Source: Sulfurimonas sp.
GTDB taxonomy: Bacteria > Campylobacterota > Campylobacteria > Campylobacterales > Sulfurimonadaceae
NCBI RefSeq assembly: GCF_041583195.1
Contig: NZ_JBFHGL010000010.1
Coordinates: forward strand, 40,943-104,942
Length of the DNA: 64,000 bases
Reading direction: 5' to 3'
Shown: positions 17,618 to 25,360 of the stretch, piece by piece
How the letters are laid out: the number at the start of each line of letters is the position of its first letter
Position numbering within the stretch: position 1 is the first letter of the stretch
Made by a program: the position numbers and the translations under genes
The notes under the pieces: generated by a model
The model's database searches: none
Told to the model about the DNA's origin: nothing
Seen by the model: only the letters and a program-made list of their open reading frames with translations

Positions 17618-18852
17618 TGAGTAAAGATTTAATTTGTGATTTTTGTGGTAAAGGCGTTAAAGAAGTAGATAAGATTTTCAGTGCTGAGAATGCACATATT
17701 TGTAACGAGTGTATAGGTACTTGTTCAGACATAATTCATAAAGAAGAGTTAAAAAAAGAGCGTGCTGAGTTTCAAAGAGGGCTTAGCATACCTACACAGA
17801 TAAAAGATCACCTTGACAATTATGTAATTGGTCAAGAGGAAGCTAAGAAAGTTTTATCTGTTGCTCTGTACTCACACTATAAGAGAATCGATAAACCTGT
17901 ATTTAACAATGTAGAGATCGAGAAGAGTAATATTTTACTTGTTGGTCCAACAGGTTCTGGTAAAACACTTTTAGCAAAATCTCTAGCTAAAATTATGGAT
18001 GTACCTTTCGCAGTTGCAGATGCTACGGCACTTACTGAAGCTGGTTATGTAGGTGAAGATGTTGAGTCTATTTTATCACGTCTTTTAGCTTCTGCTGATT
18101 TTGATATTGAGCGTGCTCAAAAAGGTATTATCTACATAGATGAGATCGATAAGATCGCTAATAAAAGCGAGAGTGCGACAAGCGGTAGAGACGTAAGTGG
18201 TGAGGGTGTTCAACAAGGTCTTTTAAAAATCTTAGAAGGCGGTGAAGTATATGTACCTGTAAAGGGTAGTAGAAAAAGTTCAGGTGCTGAGACTGTACTT
18301 TTTGATACTACACATATTTTATTTATTTGTGGTGGTGCGTTTGTCGGTCTTGTAAAAGATGCGAATGTCGATAAAAAGAAACAGCCTAAAAAGATGGGAT
18401 TCCTTACTCACAAAGAGGAAGAATTAATCGGAGAAGAGATAGAATCAAAAGATCTTATTAACTTTGGTCTTATTCCTGAATTCATAGGTAGAATCCCTGT
18501 TGTAGCAACTCTAAACCAATTATCATTAGATGATCTAATCAAGGTATTAACTGAGCCTAAAAACGCTATTACTAAACAATATCAAGCTCTATTTGAATTA
18601 GACGGAATTGAATTAGAATTCAGTGAAGATGCACTTCAAGAGATAGCAAAAATGGCAGAAGAGAAGGGTGTTGGTGCACGTGGTCTTCGTGGTATCATAG
18701 AAAAGATTATGTTACCTCTTCAATATGAACTTCCTGCAAAAGAAGATGTAGAGGGTTGTGTTATTACAAAAAGCTTCATCAACGGTGAGAGTGAAATTGA
18801 GCTTAAAAAAGCTAAGAAAACTTCTGCTAAAAGCAAGAAGGAGGCAAACTAA
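17617..18852 (+). CDS. clpX: nif-type ClpX, AAA+ unfoldase
   Basis: 411 aa. N-terminal zinc finger Cys7, Cys10, Cys29, Cys32; Walker A GPTGSGKT (110-117); pore-1 loop GYVGEDVE; Walker B 'GIIYIDEIDKIA'; C-terminal 'GVGARGLRGIIEKI'. The ClpP-docking IGF tripeptide appears as MGF ('KKMGFLTHK'). The RKH substrate-gating loop reads 'KGSRKSSG', with the His lost. A second ClpX linked to nif (clpX2) is known in Azotobacter vinelandii, where it affects turnover of nitrogenase assembly proteins; the same role is likely here. No clpP is adjacent. Confidence 0.93.
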   Translation: MSKDLICDFCGKGVKEVDKIFSAENAHICNECIGTCSDIIHKEELKKERAEFQRGLSIPTQIKDHLDNYVIGQEEAKKVLSVALYSHYKRIDKPVFNNVEIEKSNILLVGPTGSGKTLLAKSLAKIMDVPFAVADATALTEAGYVGEDVESILSRLLASADFDIERAQKGIIYIDEIDKIANKSESATSGRDVSGEGVQQGLLKILEGGEVYVPVKGSRKSSGAETVLFDTTHILFICGGAFVGLVKDANVDKKKQPKKMGFLTHKEEELIGEEIESKDLINFGLIPEFIGRIPVVATLNQLSLDDLIKVLTEPKNAITKQYQALFELDGIELEFSEDALQEIAKMAEEKGVGARGLRGIIEKIMLPLQYELPAKEDVEGCVITKSFINGESEIELKKAKKTSAKSKKEAN

Positions 18853-19205
18853 TGGATGATCAATCAACAGCTTATGAGTGGGCTAAAACTCATAACTTCA
18901 CTGAAGAAGAGATTCAATATGCTACGATTTTAGCACTTAAGATCTTGGATGATGAGTGTCAGATGGATTATGACAACTATAATTTATTCATGTCTGTGTA
19001 TGATGGTATAAACGATAAGCCAAATACTCCATTTAACCTAAGTGTCCATAAGATCATAGATCTTGCCCGTGCAAAGGATCCTATAAAAGCTGATCCTATT
19101 TATAAAGATGCAATCGGTGAGCTTAGAGTTACTATGATGAAAGATATGCAAAAGCCTATCATGAAGGCATATAAAAATTTAGTATGGGACGTAGTTAGCT
19201 GTTAA
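18852..19205 (+). CDS. conserved-looking hypothetical protein after clpX
   Basis: 117 aa, acidic and largely helical, overlapping the clpX stop by one base (TAATG). The first part, 'AYEWAKTHNFTEEEIQYATI', is amphipathic; Pro/Asn-rich 'GINDKPNTPFNLSVHKIIDL' follows; it ends in Cys. No family recognised. Tight coupling to clpX in a nif operon suggests an adaptor or regulator, which is inference. Confidence 0.75.
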   Translation: MDDQSTAYEWAKTHNFTEEEIQYATILALKILDDECQMDYDNYNLFMSVYDGINDKPNTPFNLSVHKIIDLARAKDPIKADPIYKDAIGELRVTMMKDMQKPIMKAYKNLVWDVVSC

Positions 19206-19209
19206 TTAT

Positions 19210-19239
19210 TTGACATACTATAGCTATTAGTTATATAAT
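19210..19239 (+). promoter_or_regulatory. sigma70 promoter of the AmmeMemoRadiSam operon
   Basis: A consensus -35 TTGACA (19210-19215) and -10 TATAAT (19234-19239) with 18 bases between. Shine-Dalgarno TAGGAG follows. It differs sharply from the GG-N10-GT promoters of the neighbouring nif units. Confidence 0.75.
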
Positions 19240-19256
19240 CTTCTTTTAGGAGTTTA

Positions 19257-19832
19257 TTGATGCTAGATCCTATATTATTAAAAATTGCAAAAACTGCAAT
19301 ACTTAGTAGATTTGATGACAGCTTTGTCATAGATAAAGATCTATTGCTAAAAGAGTATCCATTTTTAAACAAAGACGGTGCATCTTTTGTAACACTAAAT
19401 TACAATGGTGCTTTACGCGGTTGTATAGGCTCTATAATAGCACATAGAACACTTTTGGATGACATTATAAGCAATGCAAACTCCGCTGCTTTTTCAGATC
19501 CTAGATTTTCCCCTTTAAAAACTGACGAACTAGATAAGCTGAACTTGGAAGTATCCGTATTGACCAAGCCAGAACTTTTAAACTATAAAGACTATAATGA
19601 CTTAAAAGATAAAATAAATGCAGGTACAGACGGACTTATTTTAAAATACGGCTCTTATCAAGGTACATTCTTACCTCAAGTTTGGGAACAGCTACCAGAT
19701 AAGGAACGTTTTTTAGAACATCTAAGTTACAAAGCAGGCACAAACCCGTCTATTTATGAACATAATCCTGATATTTACGTATATCAGGTCGATGCAATAG
19801 AGGAAGATTTCGATGCAGTACTTCCGTTATAA
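19257..19832 (+). CDS. AmmeMemoRadiSam system protein A (AMMECR1 family)
   Basis: 191 aa. AMMECR1 hallmarks: 'FVTLNYNGALRGCIGSI', 'SANSAAFSDPRFSPL' type stretch, and 'LGDRERFLEHL'-like 'PDKERFLEHLSYKAG'. It is the first gene of a three-gene AMMECR1/radical SAM/MEMO1 operon, a widely shared but poorly understood trio. The start overlaps no upstream gene and has a good Shine-Dalgarno. Two ATG/TTG options lie at the very N-terminus; the choice changes one or two residues. Confidence 0.92.
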   Translation: MMLDPILLKIAKTAILSRFDDSFVIDKDLLLKEYPFLNKDGASFVTLNYNGALRGCIGSIIAHRTLLDDIISNANSAAFSDPRFSPLKTDELDKLNLEVSVLTKPELLNYKDYNDLKDKINAGTDGLILKYGSYQGTFLPQVWEQLPDKERFLEHLSYKAGTNPSIYEHNPDIYVYQVDAIEEDFDAVLPL

Positions 19833-20802
19833 AAATGAAAATGCGATCACTTGTATACTATGCAGACACTATTGTACTTTAAAAGAAAACTCTCATGGTA
19901 TCTGCGGAATCAACTTTAATGAGAATCAGACACTCGTAAATAAAACATACAATCATCCCTCAGCCGTTCATATAGATCCAATCGAAAAAAAGCCTCTTTA
20001 CCATTTTTTACCTGCATCAAGTTCTTTGTCTTTAGGTACTGTTGGATGTAACTTCAGGTGCCCGTTTTGTCAGAACTACTCCATATCCCAAACATCTGTA
20101 ATAGATGAGAATGTAGTGTATACACCTCAAGATATCGTAAGCTTAGCTTTGCAGAATAACTGTAAAAGTATAAGCTATACGTATAATGAACCTACAATTT
20201 GGTATCCGTATGCAAAAGATATAGGTATGCTTGCAAAAGAGCATGGTTTGAAAAATGTTTTTGTCTCAAACGGTTATGAGTCACCTGAGACTATAGAAGA
20301 TATGAACAGTTGGGTAGATGCAATAAATGTAGATCTTAAAAGTTTTTCAAAAGAGTATTATAAAAAGAAACTCAAAGCTGATTTAGACGGCATATTGGAT
20401 TCTTTAGAGCTGTTTGCAAAAAGTGACATCTGGCTTGAGATCACTACTCTTTTAATACCAGGTGATAATGACAGCGATGAAGAGATAAGAGCTATGGCTG
20501 AGTTTGTATCTCAAAAACTAGGGCTTAATATACCTTGGCACTTTAGTGCATTTCATCCTGATTATAAGATGAATAATACTCCTGCTACTTCATTAGAACT
20601 TTTAGACAGAGCAAAAAGCATAGCACAAGAGTATGGAATAAAATATATTTATTTAGGTAATGTAAATGTCGATACTAATACTTACTGTAATAAGTGCGGC
20701 AGTACATTAATACAAAGGGATTATTTCAATACAAAGGTGTTGTCCATAAAGGATAATGAGTGTACAAAATGTCAAAATAAAATAGACGGAGTATTTGAAT
20801 GA
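19813..20802 (+). CDS. AmmeMemoRadiSam system radical SAM enzyme
   Basis: 329 aa. Radical SAM motif 'VGCNFRCPFCQNY' (CxxxCxxC) near residue 75-87; a Cys-rich N-terminus (ITCILCRHYCTL, GICGIN) and C-terminal zinc-like CxxC pairs ('YCNKCGST', 'ECTKCQNK') complete the PflA-like family architecture. The ATG lies 20 bases inside the AMMECR1 gene. It probably makes a glycyl radical or modifies a small molecule; the substrate of this trio is not known. Confidence 0.93.
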   Translation: MQYFRYKNENAITCILCRHYCTLKENSHGICGINFNENQTLVNKTYNHPSAVHIDPIEKKPLYHFLPASSSLSLGTVGCNFRCPFCQNYSISQTSVIDENVVYTPQDIVSLALQNNCKSISYTYNEPTIWYPYAKDIGMLAKEHGLKNVFVSNGYESPETIEDMNSWVDAINVDLKSFSKEYYKKKLKADLDGILDSLELFAKSDIWLEITTLLIPGDNDSDEEIRAMAEFVSQKLGLNIPWHFSAFHPDYKMNNTPATSLELLDRAKSIAQEYGIKYIYLGNVNVDTNTYCNKCGSTLIQRDYFNTKVLSIKDNECTKCQNKIDGVFE

Positions 20803-21578
20803 AAAGAGATATGAGTGTAGCCGGAGCTTTTTATCCCGATAATGAATTTGAAATAAACCAGTACTTGGAGCATTTTAATAAGCTGTGTAGTCTCTTAGAT
20901 GATATACCAAGTTCAAAAGCTATAATTGTTCCCCATGCCGGGTATATATATTCAGGTTATACAGCAAGTCTTTCTTACAAAGCTTTGAAAAAAAGCGGAG
21001 TGAAGAAGTTTGTAGTTATAGGACCTTCACACAGAATCGCTTTTAACGGTATTTCCCTATGTACATACGATAGTTATAAAACACCTCTTGGGGATATATC
21101 TTCTAATTCATCTATGGTTGAAAAACTAGGAGAAAAGTTTTCACTAGGGTGTCTAAGTCAGGCTCATATGGAACACTCAACAGAGGTTCAGTTTCCTTTT
21201 TTAAGACACTACATTGATGATGTAGAGATCATTGAATTGGTTTATAGCAGTATAGATCCGAGTTTAGTATCAGACATTATAGATTTTGTATATGCAGATG
21301 ATGATTGGGGAGTTGTAATAAGTACAGATTTGAGCCATTTTTACAATATAAAAGATGCAAATACTCTGGATAGTATATGTGTTGATGCAGTTAAAAATCT
21401 AGATATTGACGAGCTTCACAGCGGTTGCGAGGCTTGTGGAATGATCGGTGTTGAAGCTATGCTTATGAGTGCTAAAAAATTAAATTTAAAATCTAAAATC
21501 ATAGACTACAGAACAAGTGCCGATGCAAGCGGAGACGAGTCAAGAGTTGTCGGTTATATGAGTGCGTGTTTTATATAA
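20799..21578 (+). CDS. AmmeMemoRadiSam system protein B (MEMO1 family)
   Basis: 259 aa. MEMO hallmarks: 'SVAGAFYP' at the start, 'AIIVPHAGYIYSGYTA', 'VIGPSHR', 'EHSTEVQFPFL' and 'ISTDLSHF'; the His/Asp/Cys metal-site residues characteristic of the dioxygenase-like fold are present. ATGA overlap with the radical SAM gene. It ends two bases before the convergent leucine-rich-repeat gene. Confidence 0.93.
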   Translation: MKRDMSVAGAFYPDNEFEINQYLEHFNKLCSLLDDIPSSKAIIVPHAGYIYSGYTASLSYKALKKSGVKKFVVIGPSHRIAFNGISLCTYDSYKTPLGDISSNSSMVEKLGEKFSLGCLSQAHMEHSTEVQFPFLRHYIDDVEIIELVYSSIDPSLVSDIIDFVYADDDWGVVISTDLSHFYNIKDANTLDSICVDAVKNLDIDELHSGCEACGMIGVEAMLMSAKKLNLKSKIIDYRTSADASGDESRVVGYMSACFI

Positions 21579-21580
21579 AA

Positions 21581-22594
21581 CTATTCTACGTCACAAAACT
21601 CTAATGAAGGTAGTTTAGGATTTTCTAGACCATTGTTTTCATCTATATAAAGCGTTTTTAGCTTTTTAAGTTCATAAAAAGATTCAGGGAATTTTTCTAT
21701 CTCATTCTCATCTATATCAAGCTCAAGAAGATTCTCTAACTTTCCTATACACTCAGGCAGCTCTTTTAAGTTATTAGCGCTTATACTTAGACAGTTTAGC
21801 TTAGCTAGTTTACATACACTCTCAGGTAGGTATTCTATATTATTGTTGTCAAGACTTAAAAGCTGTAAGTCTTCTAACTTGCTAAGGTCAAAATCTATCT
21901 TACTTAGATGATTATCGTTTAGGTTTAGTTTTATAAGCATATCGTGAGATTCTAAAGATGGCAGGTCTTTTATATGGTTACCCTCTAGTAAAAGTGTTTC
22001 AAGCTCATCTATCTCTCCTATAGATTTAGGAAGATACGTAAAATGGTTATATGACAGGTCTAAATAATATAATGAAGCCATTTTATCAAATGCATCTGGT
22101 AACTCTTTTAACTCATTTGTATCAAGTGAAAAGTAGAGCAGGTGTGTCAGGTTACCTAGTTTGTCTGAAAGAGATTCTATAGAGTTTGCAGCTATTGTCA
22201 AACGTGTCAGTTTCGTAAGCTTATAAAACTCATCAGGTAGTTGTGTTAGTCTATTTCCGTTTAGATTTAAAATAACCAGAGAATCAAGATCACCTATACT
22301 TGCCGGAAGTTCCTCTAAAAGGTTGTTCTCACATTGAAGGTTTCTTAGGTTTTTAAGGTTCCCTATATTTGATGGAAGTTTTGTAAGTCTGTTACCTGAT
22401 AGTTTTAAAACACTAAGGTTTTCTAAGTAACATATAGACTCAGGAAGTTCATGAAGTTTTGACTTTGTTAAGTCCAGTATAGATAGGTTTTTTAATTTAT
22501 CAATATCTGAAGGTATCTTTGCACTTAGTCCTTTATTTCTCATCCATCTCGAAAAATCTTCTAAATACTTATTTTCCATCTCTTTACCTGTCAT
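21581..22594 (-). CDS. leucine-rich-repeat protein of the nif island
   Basis: 337 aa with about 12 tandem 23-residue LRRs of the 'LPxxIGxLxxLxxLxLxxNxL' type. No signal peptide or membrane segment, so cytoplasmic. It is the last gene of the nifV operon, overlapping the preceding Cys-rich small protein by 11 bases. LRR proteins are known in some nif clusters without assigned role; a scaffold for protein-protein contact is the general expectation. Confidence 0.9.
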   Translation of the reverse strand: MTGKEMENKYLEDFSRWMRNKGLSAKIPSDIDKLKNLSILDLTKSKLHELPESICYLENLSVLKLSGNRLTKLPSNIGNLKNLRNLQCENNLLEELPASIGDLDSLVILNLNGNRLTQLPDEFYKLTKLTRLTIAANSIESLSDKLGNLTHLLYFSLDTNELKELPDAFDKMASLYYLDLSYNHFTYLPKSIGEIDELETLLLEGNHIKDLPSLESHDMLIKLNLNDNHLSKIDFDLSKLEDLQLLSLDNNNIEYLPESVCKLAKLNCLSISANNLKELPECIGKLENLLELDIDENEIEKFPESFYELKKLKTLYIDENNGLENPKLPSLEFCDVE

Positions 22595-22817
22595 TCATTT
22601 GATCGATTAAAAAATCTATCTCTTCATAATCTATTTCACCAAATTGTATCATATTAAACAGAGCCATCAAAGGTCTTCTGCAACATGTCTTATTACATTC
22701 TGTAACTAATTTTTTGGCTTTTTTATATGGAAGATCAGTCTCTTTTAAAATCTCTACTGCTTGTGAAACTGTCTTAGAGCCGCACTCACATATGATTTTA
22801 GTATTTGGATCTTCCAT
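22584..22817 (-). CDS. small Cys-rich protein, BFD/[2Fe-2S]-like
   Basis: 77 aa with Cys10, Cys12, Cys41, Cys45 and Cys46: C-x-C-x28-C-x3-CC. The order resembles BFD-like [2Fe-2S] domains (C-x-C, about 30 residues, C-x2-C) but the last spacing differs. 'GSKTVSQAVEILKETDLPYKKAKKL' forms the intervening helices. Located between a Rop-like metalloprotein and the LRR gene in the nifV operon. An electron-transfer or Fe-S delivery role is plausible, not proven. Confidence 0.65.
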   Translation of the reverse strand: MEDPNTKIICECGSKTVSQAVEILKETDLPYKKAKKLVTECNKTCCRRPLMALFNMIQFGEIDYEEIDFLIDQMNDR

Positions 22818-22851
22818 GGAGGTTTCCTCGATGATACTGTAAAGTGTCTTA

Positions 22852-23058
22852 CTATTTTAGAAAGTCGTGTTGAGCTTTAAACTCATTTACATCTTTCATT
22901 AGTACTGCAACTTTTTCACTAAGTTCTGGTAGTCTAGTGTAGTCAGTCCATATTGTATCTTCAACTATATCATGAATCTCACCAGCTACTTCAGTAACTT
23001 TTCTTTTATAACCTGCAAACTCTTTTTTAATCTCTTTTTGTTCTTCTGTTAATGCCAT
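22852..23058 (-). CDS. Rop-like (DUF683/CCE_0567-type) small metalloprotein
   Basis: 68 aa helical-hairpin protein. The pattern 'KKEFAGYKRKVTEVAGEIHDIVED' followed by 'TDYTRLPELSEKV' matches the nif-linked Rop-like family, in which the HD..ED residues and Pro-x-L/V-A mark the turn. The Cyanothece homologue CCE_0567 binds metal. Shine-Dalgarno AAGGAAAA precedes the ATG. Family members sit near nifX/nifW-type genes, fitting this operon. Confidence 0.75.
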   Translation of the reverse strand: MALTEEQKEIKKEFAGYKRKVTEVAGEIHDIVEDTIWTDYTRLPELSEKVAVLMKDVNEFKAQHDFLK

Positions 23059-23079
23059 TGTTTTTCCTTTGTTTTAAAT

Positions 23080-23898
23080 TTAAAATGCATAAACCATTTC
23101 CAAGTTTATAAATGGTTTTGAATTTTTGTAATAAAGAGTATACTCTTCACTCAAATCAAATTTGTAAGATGCATACAAATCTGTGATCTCATCTACATCA
23201 CTAGGTATAAAAGCATATATCTTTTTTAGACCACGGTGATATATAATACCCCTGATCATCTTTTCAGCCTCACTAAAAGCAGCGTCTTTCATGACCCATG
23301 GAGATATTTTGACTAATGATTTATTTATAGCGTATGAGTGCTGGTAACCATAGTCATTTGCTAAAACAAGTGATGACTGTTTTAAGAGTACATCTTTAGT
23401 GTAGCTCATTCTGTTTGTATTAAATGCTATTTTGTCTATATTGATCATAATAGGTATATAGTTCTCTGTAGTTATACTTTTTGAAGTTGCATTTGTAAAG
23501 TTAAAAGCAACACCGCCACCACTATAGTAAGCACGTTTAAACTTAGCAAATTCGTTAAATTTGAACGACGAGAAAAGACCTCTTTCATCTTTCTTTGCCA
23601 TGATCATGATCGGTTTTTCATCTTCGTTTATATTATCAAGCAGAAGTTTTAAAAGTCTCTTTTTAACATCGTTGGTTATATCTGCTGTATAGAAGAAGTT
23701 GTTTATTAAAAAACTCTCCCCCTGATCATAAGCAGATATAAATGCTACAAGATTGTTTTCATCATTATATGCACCAAAACATAAAGAAGAATTGTCTAAA
23801 TATGTTTTTTGAATAAGAGACTTGTCTATTGCCATAGACTCCTCAATCTTATTCAGATCAGCTTCAAAACTTTTTTTTCTAATCCATCCTATGAACAT
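23080..23898 (-). CDS. GNAT-like hypothetical protein coupled to nifV
   Basis: 272 aa overlapping the nifV end by 10 bases. The N-terminal half, 'LCFGAYNDENNLVAFISAYDQG', 'INNFFYTADI', 'VKKRLLKLLLDNI', follows the strand/helix order of GNAT acetyltransferases; the C-terminal half, 'IRGIIYHRGLKKIYAFIPSD', resembles a second GNAT-like or YitH-type domain. A clear acetyl-CoA loop (RxxGxG/A) is not seen, so activity is uncertain. Confidence 0.5.
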   Translation of the reverse strand: MFIGWIRKKSFEADLNKIEESMAIDKSLIQKTYLDNSSLCFGAYNDENNLVAFISAYDQGESFLINNFFYTADITNDVKKRLLKLLLDNINEDEKPIMIMAKKDERGLFSSFKFNEFAKFKRAYYSGGGVAFNFTNATSKSITTENYIPIMINIDKIAFNTNRMSYTKDVLLKQSSLVLANDYGYQHSYAINKSLVKISPWVMKDAAFSEAEKMIRGIIYHRGLKKIYAFIPSDVDEITDLYASYKFDLSEEYTLYYKNSKPFINLEMVYAF

Positions 23899-24995
23899 AG
23901 ATACAACTCTTTTAACTCTTGAGGATCAAGAACTTTTTTTCTGTTTGTAACTATCTCTCTAACTACAGGAAGTATGTTTTGTACCTTCTCTGCTATCGGT
24001 TTTATACCGCTCTCGTTTAGGTGATATAAAAGTGTAGAAGTTCCTGAGTGTTTTCCAATTGGGAAAAATCTCTGAAGTCCTACACCTTCTGGCTCAAATG
24101 CTTCGTAAGAGCTTGGATTTTTAATCATACCGTTTACATGAATACCTGATTCATGAGAAAAGATATTTGCACCTACAATAGGGCGTGATGCACTTATAGG
24201 TCTATTTGCAGCTAATGCTACGCTGTGAACCAGTTCATGAAGTTTAGCCGCATTTATTTCACGAGATTCTTTAAACTGATATTTAAGGCTCATAAGAACT
24301 TGTTCAAAAGAAGCATTACCCGCACGCTCACCAAGACCAATTACGGTTGTGTTTGCACTGATCGCTCCAGCTTCTATACCAGCTATAGAATTAGCAGTAG
24401 CCATACCGAAGTCGTTGTGTGTATGCATCTCTATATCTAAGCTGTTGTTTTGGCATAGATAAGATATATTCTCATACGTTTGATTAGGAGTTAAAATACC
24501 GATAGTGTCACAGTATCTAAATCTGTCAGCACCTAAAGACTGTGCATATCCCATTAACTCTTTTAAAAAGTCATTATCTGCACGGCTTGAATCTTCACCG
24601 CCTACACAAACAAACAGACCCTCTTTTTTAGCTGCACCTACAACCTCTTCAAGGTTTCTGAAAAGTCTGTCTTTGTCACCGCCGAACTTTACATCTATAA
24701 GTGTTTGTGAAACAGGGATAGAAAGGTCAACTGCTTTTATACCAGTCTCTAACGAAGCTTCTAAGTCTTTCATAGTAGCACGGTTCCAGCTCATGATCTG
24801 AATAGGAAGGTTAAGTGCAAGTATCTCTCTTAGATCGTCTTGCTCTTTTGAACCCATAGCAGGTATTCCTACTTCAAGTTCATCTGCGCCTGCTTCATAT
24901 AGAAGTTTAGCTATATTTACTTTCTCTTGCGTATTAAAAGCAACGTATGGAGCTTGTTCACCATCACGAAGAGTTGTGTCATTAATTATAGCCAT
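23889..24995 (-). CDS. nifV: NifV, homocitrate synthase
   Basis: 368 aa. 'NDTTLRDGEQAPYVAF' holds the metal/2-oxoglutarate site, 'EMHTHNDFGMATANS' the metal-binding HxH, and 'NTTVIGLGERAGNASFEQV' the family signature. It condenses 2-oxoglutarate and acetyl-CoA to homocitrate, the organic ligand of FeMo-co. Length is normal. Strong Shine-Dalgarno (AAAGGAG) and its own GG-N10-GA promoter, heading a five-gene minus-strand operon with a GNAT-like, Rop-like, Cys-rich and LRR protein. Confidence 0.95.
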   Translation of the reverse strand: MAIINDTTLRDGEQAPYVAFNTQEKVNIAKLLYEAGADELEVGIPAMGSKEQDDLREILALNLPIQIMSWNRATMKDLEASLETGIKAVDLSIPVSQTLIDVKFGGDKDRLFRNLEEVVGAAKKEGLFVCVGGEDSSRADNDFLKELMGYAQSLGADRFRYCDTIGILTPNQTYENISYLCQNNSLDIEMHTHNDFGMATANSIAGIEAGAISANTTVIGLGERAGNASFEQVLMSLKYQFKESREINAAKLHELVHSVALAANRPISASRPIVGANIFSHESGIHVNGMIKNPSSYEAFEPEGVGLQRFFPIGKHSGTSTLLYHLNESGIKPIAEKVQNILPVVREIVTNRKKVLDPQELKELYLCS

Positions 24996-25030
24996 ATAAA
25001 CTCCTTTTGAAGTATAATTATTATACTAGT

Positions 25031-25048
25031 ATTCATAAAGTGTTCCAC
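25031..25048 (-). promoter_or_regulatory. sigma54-like nif promoter of nifV
   Basis: On the minus strand GTGGAACA, CTTTA, TGAAT: GG at 25046-25045, ten bases, then GA at 25034-25033. The -12 G is 39 bases before the nifV ATG. Identical 'GGAACACTTTATGAA' core to the nifB promoter. Confidence 0.7.
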
Positions 25049-25060
25049 TATATCTGTTGC

Positions 25061-25351
25061 TTATATTTCAAGCAATGACTGTGCTTTTATCTTTTCTTTG
25101 TCTTCTTCGTTTAAACCATCATAAGCATATACATAGCACATGTTTTCAGGTTTTATCTTCTTTGTTGTAGACCAAAATGTATCTATGTCTTTTATAATAG
25201 TGACATTTTCAGCACGTAGAGATTTTAATGGAAAACCTATAGCTCCATGAGAAGTCGTAACAGCGTATAGCTCCATAAGCTCATTGTTTATAGATATAGG
25301 TCCATATCCGTTTAGTAGTATTATTTTTGGATTATTTTGCATTGTAGGCAA
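25061..25351 (-). CDS. small hypothetical protein following nifB
   Basis: 96 aa, nine bases after nifB. Starts 'NNPKIILLNGYGPISINNEL' and ends with acidic/lysine helix. The stretch 'VTTSHGAIGFPLKSLRAENVTII' looks like alternating strands. One Cys (ENMCYVY). No family recognised. Genes in this slot next to nifB in other diazotrophs are often ferredoxins, but no Fe-S motif exists here. Confidence 0.75.
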   Translation of the reverse strand: MPTMQNNPKIILLNGYGPISINNELMELYAVTTSHGAIGFPLKSLRAENVTIIKDIDTFWSTTKKIKPENMCYVYAYDGLNEEDKEKIKAQSLLEI

Positions 25352-25360
25352 GGGTAGGGA

